64,000 nucleotides of DNA from Tetrastigma voinierianum. Taxonomy: Eukaryota; Streptophyta; Magnoliopsida; Vitales; Vitaceae. Each line of letters begins with the position of its first letter. Position 1 is the first letter of the stretch. The notes below the pieces were generated by a model, which was not told the DNA's origin, made no database searches, and saw only the letters and a program-made list of their open reading frames with translations. Below are positions 48,501 through 61,241 of this stretch, in pieces. The DNA lies in NCBI GenBank assembly GCA_016808115.1, contig JAEQBH010000039.1, positions 1-64,000 of the forward strand. Reading direction: 5' to 3'. Made by a program: the position numbers and the translations under genes.

Positions 48501-49519
48501 AGCATCAAGGTATAGCTTTCCGGGAATGGCGAATGCTCGAGACTGTGGGACAGTTTGGGTTACAATACAATGAGCAGGCTCAGGGTACGTTGGGGAGTTT
48601 AGTAGCTACACCGTCTCTTTTGAGCAGAGTGATCGAGTCCCGGTGACGTGATCGGAGATAGTGTCCATCAGTGGATCGGCAAAACAAAGGCCACGTATAT
48701 GGTGTTCCTCTTATAGAGAACGTAGTGGTTCCCAGCTCGACCTATTTTAGGAGGAGATTCTCGGGAGCCTCACCGCTTCTCGATTTATCGTGGTATCTAG
48801 TGGCACGAAGATGTACCGTGATCTTCGCCACAAGATATCGAGCGTAATGAAGAGACATGTAGGACTTTGTTCGACGATGTCTCACGCGCCGCCAGTTAAG
48901 GCTAAGACCGTATACAAGAGTATTACTTCAGCCATCGAGGTATCGAGCGGAAGCGGCATCAACATGGATTTTTGTGGACCCACTTGCCACGCATAATCGT
49001 AGGCATGATGTGGTATGGGCAGATAAGACCTACTACGTAAGCTCATATATTTTCTAGCCGTATGATGACCTTCACATTTGAGAGATTCGCCGATCAGACA
49101 TTCAGAGATCATCCGGCTGCTGGAGTACAGTATCCATAGTGTCGATAGAGACCCGAGGTTTACGACACACTTTCGAGGAGTTTCCAAAAGGCTAAGTAGG
49201 CAATAACGGTCACCATGAGTACGACTTTCCACCTGCAACGGATATTCTGCCGAGAGGACCATACAGTGTTAGAGGACACGCAGCATGTGTCCTGTGATCA
49301 TATGGTAGCCGGGAAAGAGCACTCCCGCCTTAGTGGAATTCACATAACAACAAGTATCAGTGAGTATACATATGGTACCATATGAGGCATTATAGGAAGC
49401 CATGCATATCACCTGATATGTTGACCAAGGTGGGAAAGAGCTCCACTAATGGTCCCGACCGATTAGGAGACATCCGAGAAGTGAGCTGACACGACAAATG
49501 CTTTTCTTCACTCTGGCCA
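48501..49519 (+). pseudogene. pol: gypsy integrase, N-terminal and core parts (A3)
   Basis: The zinc-binding region is near 48780-48900: a histidine in EPHRFSIYRG, then TKMYRDLRHK and MKRHVG, with the usual two cysteines lost. Catalytic core: INMDF near 48960 (first Asp), SIHSVDRDPRFTTHF near 49130-49165 (second Asp) and a degenerate RTIQVLED-like region near 49250 (Glu in CREDHTVLED). A degraded YNNSYQ..PYEA-type stretch follows to 49400. The enzyme would insert the element copy into the genome. Insertion C interrupts the tail at about 49520. Confidence 0.82.
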
Positions 49520-50924
49520 TGACGCCCCTTACCCGACCCGACCCGCTTGGGCGGATCCGAACCGAGTCCGTGATGCCACTAAAATCACTCAAAATTACTC
49601 AAAATCATATCTTTGCGGAAGCTGACAAATTGGCAAGCCCATAAACATTTGCATTTAACAAAATCCATTTACATTTAACAAAATCCATTTACAATGTAGG
49701 CATCCAAGCCTTTTCAAAATGATTTACAAAATAGATGTTCAGTATTCAAATTGTTTATACAAAATATCCATATCAAAAAGAACACATGAAATGAGGCACA
49801 TGCCTGGAGCATTACCCGAGATTTCTTTCTTATGACTCGACGCTCCTCGATCTTAGGTCCGCTATCGATCACTATCTATCACTTATTCGCGCATTGGTAA
49901 AATACGCCAAGCATTTTCATGCTTAGTGATTCTATACAAATCCATTCCCTGGCCCAGCTTAAATCAATTTATGCAATTTAATAATCTAACTTTCAATCAT
50001 TCTGATTATCAATATAAATACATTACATTTACTTTATATATATACACAATTATAGTTCATTGATCATCCCATAAATACATTTTCATAATCAATATTTCAC
50101 AATCTCAAACTAATCCAAATATGCTCACAAATCACTCAGCTCGACATTCAATTCAATTCGAAATCAATCTCGGGCTCAAAATAAATTAAGTTATGCCAAT
50201 CAATCTCGGCTCGCTAATCACTTCATGGCGCTAATCAATTCCGCTTATGCCCATCAATCCGCTTATGCCCTTAACGAATTTAACCTATGTCTCGATATAT
50301 ACAGGATAGATCGTGAGGTCACGCAGACGGGTCCCGCTCGCGCGTGCCTAAGATTTATGGTTTTATAACACGCATGTTCCATTGGTCAGCTGACTGGTTA
50401 TAAACAATCAAATAGTGAACACTACCGATACGGTCCCGCGGGGCTGCTGATCGGAGTGACACATCAATAGTTCGCAGTACTGCTATTTGACCCTATTGGT
50501 ATACCAATCTATCCTTAATGCGAAATAAACGGTTAACATTCTATTAAGGGCGTTCAAATCCTTTATAGCAAAATATAGTACAATATGTACGCTTGTATAA
50601 ACAGTTTATTTTCAATAATCATGAAATTTTTATATGCAAATATTTCACAATCACTTTTCTCAAATCAATTAAATCAATTCAATATGCTTTTAGAACAACA
50701 TGCAAAACTTGAACGAGGAATAGGAGCTGGTAGAACAAACCCAAAAATATTTGCACTTTGATTCCAATCCTTAATCTCAATCACAATTGCTTTTCCTCCT
50801 CGTCAAGCTCCTATTCCAAAACCATTAAAGAACAATATTATTCAAGCGTACTAGTGGTTTTGGTTAGATTGATTTTGAGTTTAATATGAGTTCCAATTTA
50901 AACATTCTATATGTAGATGGATTC

Positions 50925-51420
50925 TGACTAAATGGCTTTCCATAGAGTGCAAGAACACTTAATCGGAGTTCTGACGCAGTGAGCTGTGACCTTCCGCCGA
51001 GGTCATACACGCCAACTCGAATCGACGAAAGCAGACCCGAACCGGACGAGCCTGTCTACCACCTCGGTCAAACATCTCTATACTCCTCAGAATATTAATG
51101 CATTCTGACTCAATGGGATTTACAGAGTCCAAGAACACCCAAATCGAGTTCAAACGAAGGAGATATGACCTTCCGGGTCGAGGTCATGTGTAGTCAACTT
51201 TCGACGAAATCGGTCTGAACCGACGAAAGCTGCACTGAAGGACGAGCTCAGTAAAACACCTCGGTCTGACATCTAACATCGTCCTCAGGCATATGAATGT
51301 ATTCTGACTCCATGGGCTTTCGATAGAGTCCAAGAACACCTAAATCGGAAAGTTCAAACGGGCGAGATATGACCTTCCGAAGTCGAGGGTCATGCGAGTC
51401 AACTTCGACGAAATGACCTC
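50925..51420. repeat. About 190-bp tandem repeat in C, three units
   Basis: ATTCTGACT..ATGG.CTTTC..AGAGT.CAAGAACAC recurs at about 50922, 51108 and 51299. Each unit ends in a GACCTTCCG..GTCGAGGTCATG block. Counterpart of the two-unit repeat in B2. Confidence 0.8.
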
Positions 51421-51790
51421 GAACTAACGAAGCACCGCTTCGACGCACTAACGCCGACGACCACCGTTGATCACCACCGTTGACGAATTCACTCATTTGA
51501 CGCAATTCAATGTTGACTACCACCATTGATCTACCAACGCTTGATCACCACCGCTTGATCGGCAATAATCGCTGGACGATCACTCATTTGACTCCACCAC
51601 CGCCGATTTAATAATCGCTTGATCTAATTGCGCTTCTGACTTAATTCTGGCTTGACGACCACCGCTTGACGCACCACCCGCTTGACGCACCACCGCTTGA
51701 CGACACCGCTCGACGCACCAACGCTTGACGACACCGCTTGACGACCAATCGCTTGACGACCCCGGCCTGGACGCACACCACTTACCCATT
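51420..51790. repeat. CGCTTGACGACCACC short tandem repeat in C
   Basis: Imperfect units of 13-18 bp (CCGCTTGACGCACCA, CGACACCGCTTGACG). They sit at the same place as the GGTCGCCCAAC array of B2, between homologous flanks, but with a different unit. Confidence 0.85.
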
Positions 51791-52750
51791 TGACTGCTCG
51801 CAGTAAAAAGACCATAACTTGTCTACGTAGTCCCACCTGGCAAATTCAAAAGCCTAAACATCAAGTTCATTGATGTGGATACAATTTCACAGAAGGACTT
51901 ACTGCCAAATTCCTCTTTATTTCTGATCCAAAACCTGTTCTAAGGTACGGCTAGTTGACCCAACCGACAAACTGACCGACCAGATTTATCGGGCTGACCA
52001 TTAAAAGGATTTATAACTTGCTACAGAGGTCCAACGAGAAATTCAAAGCCTAACATCAAGCTTGTTCGATGTGGCTACAATTTACTAGAAGGACGCACTA
52101 CTACTTCTTCACTTCGTACCCAAAAATCAGCTCTAAGGTTCGGCTTTGTCGCGAACTACCACAATGTGGCAAAATCTTTCCCATGGTTTAAAATGCAACC
52201 AAACTATCCTCCCCTTAAGGCCGTATAACTACCCAACAATCCTTAGGTAGAAGAAGACCAAGTAGAGAAGACCTACTCCCATGGAGTTTATCGAAGTCCC
52301 CTAGCTCCTGCCTCTACTTGTAGCCTTGGTCACTAGGAAAGACTTCCCTTCGTGCTTCGCCAAGACCTATGGTCCGATCGCCGAAAATCTAGAGAGAAGG
52401 TGGAGCCTCTCTCTCTAACTTTCCTTTTCTCTATTTTTCTTTTCTTATGGATCACTCTTAATCGTACTTTTAAAAATGAGGAAGCTTCCTCCCTCTTTCC
52501 TACATGCCACATGTCATTTCCTTGATTTTTTTCCTTTTACTCATTTATTTCTCCTAATATCACTTAGACATATAAACTTATTTACAATTGACCCTCATCC
52601 CCATTTTACAATTTCCTATATTTTCTTTTCACTCTGGTTCATTTCGATTCAACAATCATCTAATCAATATTAAAAATTTTAAAATACCTAAGTTGGCCTA
52701 ATTATGTCTTAATATATAATAATTTTTTATTATAAAAATTTGCAGATTTT

Positions 52751-53340
52751 GTTATGTGCTCGTGTTCTAATGTGTTAACTACGCCGACAGCATAAACGTC
52801 AACCCTGTAATTCTGTGGCCGTAGATCACGCCTTCTCAAGGTGATGGCTATAGAGTGGGTCAGGTTCGGGCAAGCGCATTTAGCTATCGCCGAGGTTCAT
52901 TGACCCTTCGAGATACTTTTAGAGGGTAGGCACCGTAGCGCATCAAGCTGGCTTTACCACCCAAAGATGTCGGTTTCACGTGCCCCATGCTCTGAGGTAC
53001 ACTTCATATCCAAATTTCATGTAAAGGGATCGAGAGATCGAGGTCAATACCACGACCTTCGATGAGGGACCAAAGCAGCATTATGGATAGTCGATCAGCC
53101 TTGCGACGCAAGACCGTGAGGCTAGTGAGGGTGCGCGGCAGCACCGCGGGAGTGGAGGAGTCAACGTGGGTGCGCGAGGACACGATGCGGACCACCTATC
53201 CCTTCTTGTTTAGGGATGAAGGCATGTGGTTTAGTCGTTTAATACTTAAATGACTAGTTTACATACATGGCATAGTGCACGTTGCATATGCATGTGATTC
53301 ATTGTGATTGTACAAAATTTCGAGATGAAATTCTTTTTAA
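52751..53340 (+). pseudogene. pol: gypsy integrase C-terminal end (A3)
   Basis: Resumes with a YADS..VNPVIL stretch matching the SYADxxRRPLEF motif, then a version of the VGDHVFLKV segment near 52830-52850, WVRFGQA, and a degraded copy of the VAYRLALPPKMS..FHVSMLRRY region near 52940-53010. This is the usual tail of plant gypsy integrase. Many frame breaks. It ends just before the polypurine tract. Confidence 0.75.
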
Positions 53341-53351
53341 GGAGGGGAGAA
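53338..53351 (+). other. Polypurine tract of A3
   Basis: AAGGAGGGGAGAA directly precedes the LTR start TGTAAAACCCGAG. This is the priming site for plus-strand DNA synthesis. Confidence 0.88.
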
Positions 53352-53905
<554 letters not shown>

Positions 53906-53922
53906 TTATTTATTTATTTATT

Positions 53923-54443
53923 TTAAATTTTTTAATAAAAATTAAAAAAATTGATTGTTTTTAGAAGAAACAAACAACTAAATATTTAATCTTATTAAAA
54001 ATTATTTAGAACAAAAGTTCTTTTTAATATTAAGTGAAAAAACAACACCACCTTAATGAGCTGATAAATGGAATCATTGGTAATTTTTCTGGGATTGGGA
54101 TGGGTGGAGTTGTAAGATTATACCTGCTCATTTTAGACCTAAGATTGTTAGGATTGAGAAATTAATGCATTAAGGTTGTCAATTCGAGCTAGGCTCGATT
54201 GTTTCGAGCCAATAAAATAGCAGCCCGATCCTAATTCTAAGTGACATGACTAACCCAACAAGCCAGGTTCAAATTACTCTAATTCCAATTGTTGAGGAAC
54301 TTTTTGGGTTTTGGTAGAGTCATTATCAAATATTGTATTATGATTATTGCAATTGTTGGACTTCCTTTCATTGCATGACCATTAGCTAATTAGCCGAAGT
54401 TTTCCTCATTGCGAATAATCTAATTCTGCTTGACGATTATTAG
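53923..54443. other. AT-rich host-like sequence, no gene identified
   Basis: Single-copy in this window. The stretch near 54180-54290 is less AT-rich. It probably includes intron or flanking DNA of the receptor-kinase relic that follows. Confidence 0.4.
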
Positions 54444-54592
54444 GGTCAGCTATCTAATGGATAAGAAATAGCAGTGAAAAACTCCAACACAGGAATCTTG
54501 GGAGGCTTTTGGGTTGTTACATTGAAGAAGAGGAGAAGATGTTAGTCTATGAGTACTTGCCAAACAATAGTTTAGACTCTTTCATTTTCAAT
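54444..54592 (+). pseudogene. Receptor-like kinase fragment (S-locus/DUF26 type)
   Basis: The plus strand reads GQLSNG*EIAVK (54444-54479), covering the end of the glycine-rich loop region and the ATP-binding lysine. After a deletion it continues LQHRNLGRLLGCYIEEEEK and MLVYEYLPNNSLDSFIF (54482-54580), kinase subdomains IV-V. The usual RLS..GQGLEEF..EV segment between them is missing, and CAA is replaced by the stop TAA in the first part. After SFIF the reading passes into non-kinase sequence, near the usual exon end in these genes. No other domain is found nearby. This is a relic of a membrane receptor kinase. Confidence 0.85.
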
Positions 54593-54788
54593 ATGTATAA
54601 TTTATTTCTCAGCCATTTTCATTTCTTTATGGTCGTCTAAGATTCTTTCATAATCAGTTGGAGACTTTATTTGGTGTGCTTTGATTATTTGGTTATGTTT
54701 GAGTTTATCATTTATTTGATTTTGTTGCTGGGTTTTTCTGCCAAAGTCACATTTTAGATTAATATTTATATATAAAAGTAAGAACAAT
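54593..54788. other. Flank between kinase relic and element A4
   Basis: AT-rich, ending AGAACAAT before the A4 LTR. May be the following intron. Confidence 0.4.
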
Positions 54789-56458
54789 TGTGACGCCTCA
54801 AAACCGGGGTGTCCGTTGACAACCCGTCAACTCGTGGAATACTCGTGAATGTCGGGTAACCCGACACCACTCACGAAAATTGGGCAGAGTCTCCTTTGTA
54901 CGGGGAGCTCTACACAAATACAAAACCTGTCCCAACCATAAACAACGACCACATGTCCAAACGCGAGTAAAATAGCGGCCACTTGGGCCCCTGCATCAAT
55001 ACTCATCAAAATATACCCGACTATATTCTAATAGTTCAACTCACCAAATCTATATCCAACCAAATATATTACATTTCTCTTTATTCAACATATATTAAAA
55101 TTACAACAATTCTAATACATGTTATACCCAAAAAACATCAGCCACCACTCCCGGCCTAAAATCTACTTCTAAATGAGCCGTCTTCGACCGCTCCTCGCAC
55201 CGTAGTAAAGAAATTCCTCGATTGTGGTGAGCTATCGCCCAAGAGGTGGAATCACCCTAAATGGGTTATCACCTAAGTGCATATGCAATGTCTAAAATAA
55301 AACACACTCAAGTAAATGCATGATTCTACTTGAAATGTCTACATGCCCATTCTCATGTCTCGAGTTCCCACCGACTCACCCACACTTGCCTAAGTCATGT
55401 ATGAGAAAATAACTACACAAAACAAAACCTGTTGTTCTTGGAAAATATAATACGAAATCCTAAGATAAAGATGGGACTACCCTCCGAGGCAAATTGGTTG
55501 GTGAGCTTTCCGAAACAACTATGGTCCTCTCCGAAATGATCTATTGCCCATCTCCCAACCCCAATTTACTGAAAATCATCCCGTGAAATTTTCGCAAATC
55601 CATGTTCTGCCGTAAAATTCATGTCATACACTAACACCTAATTCTAGGTTGCTCAAAGCAGTATTATGAAAATGCATTATGTCATTTCCAAACCATTTAT
55701 ACAATATATCAAATATATCAATATGCAACATTCTCAAATTTGCACTCACAACACAAGTCATTCAATAGTGATCAACCATCACCCAAATTTGCTCACTTGA
55801 GCAATTTACAATATCATCTCCAATGACCTACACACACAATTATATTCCATATAATTATATCCTTATGTTAACACATTAAAATAATGTATTAACCTATCTA
55901 TTCATTTGATCCACCAACTCAAGCCATTCTCTAATTTCTCAATCCATTACACAAAAATTAGTCGGGTGGGCTAATTAACGAACACGAGCAATTCAATTTG
56001 AATCACTCACCCAAACACAATTTATTTCATACATTATGAAATAAACAGCCCCTACACAGTCACGGACTGTCCAAATGGGCTCCAAAAATTCTTCAAAAAT
56101 TCTAACAATTTGGTCCCAAGTTTTGGGACCGATCAAACGGCCGTTCAAGGCCTCAAACCAATCGAAACATTACAAAACACTTAAACAAAGTGTAACTTCA
56201 AGTAGGATAAAACCCCTACCTCACGGAGTTTGTCGAAACTCCAACTTTTTGGTGTCCATGCAGCTCTCATCGCAGATCAACTTTGGTGCCTTCAAAATTT
56301 CAACGAAAAACCTATGGTCCGATTTCATATATCCGAGAAAGAAGCTGAAGAGAAGAAAAAATTAAAAAAAATATTCTCCCTCTCTCTAACGTGCTCTCCC
56401 TCTCCAAGACGCTCTCCTCCCCTCCTTTTTATGATGATTTTTTTTTCATTTTATTATT

Positions 56459-56504
<46 letters not shown>

Positions 56505-56851
56505 CTGGATACATAACTTATATTACCTCATTCGGGTCCGTTTCTATCTCGAAAATTTTTATTTCTTTTTAGTTCAATTCTTTTAAATGAACTTTAACTC
56601 ACACCATTTTCTGACTTCCGAGATTTTCGTAAAAATCTCATCCCTAAAAGTCATCGACATTTATCACCTGCAAATTCATAAATATTCGACCGCTCGCACC
56701 CGACGAAACTTTTCTAGGTCACTAGATTTCGTGAGACGAATTTAACGGCGCAGTCCGTTTTGTCATCCGAGATCTAGAGAATTTCCGATTTTCAACCGAA
56801 ATTACCGTTTTACCTTTTTTCAGAAAAATTGAATTTTTCTCGGGTTTTACA
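54789..56851 (-). repeat. 3' LTR of A4
   Basis: Starts TGTGACGCCTCAAAACC and ends TCGGGTTTTACA. It contains the ATT microsatellite at 56450-56503 and the GGTCCCAAGTTTTGGGACCG palindrome near 56113-56132. Confidence 0.92.
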
Positions 56852-57125
56852 TTCTCCCCATTGTGAATTTCGGTCCCGAAATTCACGCATACGCATCACC
56901 ACATGCATATGCTACCTCACTAACTCCAAGACCGTACCTGGGTATGATAACCCGCCCCATATCACAATCATCAGTAACTCATCCATGTCAAGAATGACAT
57001 CAAAACCCGATATGTTTACCATATCTGACCAACTCTCACCCTAGATCCTAAAGGAGAATTTTCCCATACAATGGCTTTTCCTAGAGGCCTTAACCTCTAG
57101 CCCAAACCTCGAAGAAGGTCAAATC
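56852..57125 (-). other. Polypurine tract and 3' untranslated region of A4
   Basis: TTCTCCCCATTG directly after the LTR is the inverse polypurine tract. AATTTCGGTCCCGAAATT at about 56867-56884 is an inverted repeat with eight-base arms (AATTTCGG/CCGAAATT). The stretch matches 23425-23660 in A1. Confidence 0.7.
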
Positions 57126-57822
57126 CTCCTTTCTTTCCCACCTAAGACTCGCAGATCTCGAATGCCTCAGGCGTCCCTCCATCTCTCTCTACGGCCATAG
57201 CCGTCTCGACCATGTGAGTCCATGTCTGTAGGGCGAAGGCCCACACCCAGTTCTAATGGACAACTTCAGTCCATTCTCAAATCTCCGACTCGCCACACCG
57301 TGGCCACATAATCATCAAACAAACGCGCCAACTCGCTGAATCCGCCATACTCCACATCACATCACCCCTACTTCACTAGAACTCTCGGGGCTCGCATGTC
57401 TAGCAAAGAGTCAAAAATACTTGCTCACAAATAGCCCATGGAACTCCGCCCAAGTCATTGCTCTAAACCTCAGAGGTCTTGAACCAAGTCCCACCACACT
57501 CGACTCACCTCTACTGAACGCAAATACCGATTCGTCAGACGGAGGTAATATCCATAGCCTCCAATACATTCTCAATCCGCCGGAACCAATGGTCTGTCAC
57601 CATCGGATCCCCTCCCCAGAACGTCTGAGGATGATGTGACTTGAAATCGGAGGTTGGGGCTCAAACCTCCCCTCGACTACCGCCAAATTTGCACTAGCCT
57701 ATAACGGGCAAGAACAGAACCCCAATGTACCTCAAAGAAAGGTCGTCGGGTCAAATACCGTGGTGTCGGGGTTACCTCGTGGACGACCTCTACGTCCTCG
57801 TCCTCGACTTGCCATCTACACA
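57126..57822 (-). pseudogene. gag: gypsy gag fragment (A4)
   Basis: On the minus strand: an arginine/glycine-rich start (RGRGRRGRPRG at about 57810-57780), a remnant RRIENVLEAMDI near 57580-57545, then MTWAEFHGLFVSKYF near 57463-57420. A degraded copy of the RRFENGLKLS/VGL segment and an EREIEDARS-like region with a serine tail lie near 57290-57150. This is the same order as in A2. Frames are broken between the blocks and the zinc knuckle is not seen. Gag would form the particle that packages element RNA. Confidence 0.75.
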
Positions 57823-58657
57823 TGTCAAATGACAACAAACTTTATTTAATCTCATTTCAGTTTAACTAGTAATGCACATACCAATTACTAATAGACTTAA
57901 CAACCATGAATTGACCCGTTCATCGCCTAAGTGGTGCTACTTGTCAACCACTATTTTTATTTATTTCAATAAAATTCAACACTTTCAGGTTCATTTCATT
58001 TTCCGAACCCCTAAGGTTATAGTTCCTAACCTTAGCATTCCACTTTTTCCTATATACATTATGCCATGCATATAATTTTCCCTCTCACTTAATAACCACC
58101 TTGATCACACATTTCCCATATACATCATCACAGTGTACAAGTTTTCCCGCATAGCGTGTAGCACACAATCACACAATCACAAACATGGAACACATATCCC
58201 GAACACAACGAAACACACCATGTATTCGATGAATTTCGCTTGAATCCATGAACTCTAGTATTCGTGTACTCTTTCAGATACTAAGCTATGGCCAGTGAAG
58301 TATCAATTTCATAGTAGCAATGGCTAGCCATGTCCCTCAAGCCCTAGGTAGTCGTATACCTATGCTCGTGCAAGTTTGTGGAAGGCGTATCGAGGACTAT
58401 ACTATAGACACACCCAGGGCTCCCAATTATTAAACACTTTAGCTGCGATGCAATTTGTGAAGGCGGTATGGAACATCAAGCAAGGAGTAATCATAACCCA
58501 ATATTTACGCTCTGGTGCATATCTGGGCCAGCCCGCCCGTACGCTACGGGTAATGTCGTATACCTTAGCGCTACGATACCAATTTTGTGAAAGATTTGGT
58601 ATCGAGGACTAAACATAACTACACCCACCCAGGAGCTCCCAAGTGTCCCGCTTACCT
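57823..58657 (-). mobile_element. Leader of A4 with repeated LTR/PBS-boundary segments
   Basis: Non-coding leader. The first half matches 32918-33100 of A1. The second half (58373-58674) carries three related junction segments: TTAGCTGCGATGCAATTTGTG (near 58441), TTAGCGCTACGATACCAATT followed by TTGTG (near 58564), and the true site TTAGCTCTGATCTAAAATTGTG (58657). The phrases TATCGAGGACTA and CACACCCAGG / CACCCACCCAGGAGCTCCC flank them twice. Confidence 0.65.
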
Positions 58658-58671
58658 TAGCTCTGATCTAA
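58658..58671 (-). other. Primer-binding site of A4 (initiator tRNA-Met type)
   Basis: AGCTCTGATCTA is the inverse of TGGTATCAGAGC with damage at the end. It lies three to four bases from the LTR edge at 58675, as in other plant gypsy elements. Confidence 0.7.
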
Positions 58672-58674
58672 AAT

Positions 58675-60733
58675 TGTGGCGCCCAGCAGGGTGTCGGGTT
58701 AATGACCATCGACCGTGGAATACTCGTGAATGTCGGGTAACGAGCCACCACTCACAATCGGGCGAGTACTCCTTTGTACGGGAGCTACGCACAATCTGAG
58801 CGTCCCTGACCATACCTGGCGACCACACGGTCCCAACGAGTAAAATACTTGACCACTTGGGCCCTGCATCAATACTCATCAAAATATACTTGACTATATT
58901 CCAATAGTTCAACTCACCAAATCTATATCAGCAAAAAAAAACATTTCTCTTTATTCAACATATACAAATTACAATAATTCTAATACATGTTATACCCAAA
59001 AACATCAAAGCCACCATAGGCTTTCTTCAATCTCGGCCTCTAAAATGGTAGTCTTCTCGACCGCTCACGTACTTGAAGAATTCCTCGGCAGGGTGAAATT
59101 GTAGATAGTGGAATCACTGTCAGGTTACTCTCTACCTAAGTGCATATGCAATGCTCCAAAATAAACACACACTCAAGTAAATGCGTGATTCTACTTGAAT
59201 GTCTACATGCCCATTCTCATGTCTCGAGTCCTCACCGACTCACTCACACTTGTCTAAGTCATGTATGAGAAAAATAATCATTTTCAAAACAAAACCTTGT
59301 TGTTCTTGAAAATATACTCTGGAAGCATTCGGTATAAATATGGGACTACCCTAGAGTGAATTGGTTGGTGAGCTTTAAAGCTTGATCATGGTCCTCATCA
59401 AAATGATGCCGATTGGCCCGTCTCCCAGCCAAATTCTCAGAAAATCATCTGTGAAATTCCGCTTTCGCAGCGTATTCGTTTTCGAGAAAATTCATGTCAT
59501 ACAACACACCTAATCTCTAGGTTACCCGAGTGCATATGAAAATGCATTATGTCGTTTAAAGCGGTTTATGCGCAAATATATCAATATCGCGACATTCTCA
59601 AATTTACTCACAACACATGTCATTCGATAGTGATCAACCATCACCCGGAAATTTGCTCCTTGAAGCGATTTACAATATCATGCTCGATAGCTGCGCTGAA
59701 TTATATTCCATATAATTACGTAACCCTTATGTTATCACATTAAAATCATATGAAGTAACTATCTATTCCTTTGATCCACCAACTCAAGCCATTCTCTAAT
59801 TTCTCAATCCATTACAAAAATTAGCTCGTGTGAAATTTAATAAGCGAACACCACGAGCAATTCAATTTGAATCACTCACCCCGAACACAATTTATTTCAT
59901 AAATTATGAAATAAACACCCCCAAACGACCCCTACCGATCACGGATTTGTCGAATGGGCTCTAAAAATTCTCAAAAAATTCTAACAATTCGGTCCCAAGT
60001 TTTGGGACCGATCAAACGGCAGTTCAAGGCCTCAAACCAACCGAAACATTACAAAACACTTAAACAAAGTGTAACTTCAAGTAGGATAAAACCCCTACCT
60101 CACGGAGTTTGTCGAAACTCCAACTTTTTAGTGTCCATACAGCTCTCATCGCATAGATAAACATTGCCTTCGGCCGAATAAAAAACCTGTAATTAAGATT
60201 TTCATAAATCACGAAAAAGAAAGCGAAAGAAGAAAAAATTAAAAAAATATTCTCCTACTCTCTAGCAGCTCTCCTCTCCCAGACGCTCTCCTCCCCTCCT
60301 TTTTATGATGATTTTTTTCATTTTTATTATTATTATAATAATATTATTATTATATTATTATTATTAATATTTTATTATTATCCCGGGATACACCTTATAT
60401 TACTTCATTCGGGTCCGTTTACATCCCGAGAAAAATTTTATTTCTTTTTCGGTTCAATTCTTTTTAAATGAACTTTAGCTTCAGCAATTTTAAACACCGA
60501 GAGATTTTTCGTAAAAATCTACTACTTAAGTCATTTGACGTTATCAGCGAGAAATTAGTAAAATATTAACTGCTTGTCATAAGGTAGTGAAACTTTTCTG
60601 GGTCACTAGATTTCGCGAGAAAAATTCAATGGTGCAGTCCATTTCGTCATCCGAGATCTAGAGAATTTCCGGTTTTCAATCGAGTGCAGTTTTACCATTT
60701 TGGGAAAAGTGAATTTTCTCGGGTTTTCTGACA
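58675..60733 (-). repeat. 5' LTR of A4
   Basis: Starts TGTGGCGCCCAGCAGGG and ends CTCGGGTTTTCTGACA. It is colinear with 54789-56851, with an ATT microsatellite at 60325-60382. Differences from its partner are mainly short GC-rich patches. Confidence 0.92.

Positions 60734-61241
<508 letters not shown>

Larger units (their letters stand above)
49520..52750 (-). mobile_element. Family B-related insertion C (inverted) in integrase
   Basis: Starts TGACGCCCCTTACCC (inverse of the GGGGCGTCA end of family B). It contains three about 190-bp units (50925-51420), a CGCTTGACGACCACC-type short repeat (51420-51790), and flanks matching B2 around it: AAAAAGACCATAACTTG and TCAAGTTCATTGATGTGG are inverse to 45421-45500. 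The right edge is uncertain and no target duplication is found. Coding content: none. Confidence 0.7.
54789..60733 (-). mobile_element. Two-LTR gypsy element A4, gag-only, 5.9 kb
   Basis: LTRs of 2063 bp (54789-56851) and 2059 bp (58675-60733) in the same orientation enclose 1.8 kb. Element sense is minus: an inverted polypurine tract adjoins the left LTR and an initiator-Met-like primer site adjoins the right LTR. Inside are only a broken gag and a leader; protease and pol are absent, so the copy could move only with help from a related element. ACAAT precedes the left end and ACAAATG overlaps the right end, which may be a damaged target duplication. Confidence 0.9.

Noticed and set aside
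49515..52820. GGCCA target duplication for insertion C
   Set aside because: GGCCA at 49515-49519 has only a GGCCG near 52815, which lies inside integrase coding sequence; not a convincing pair.
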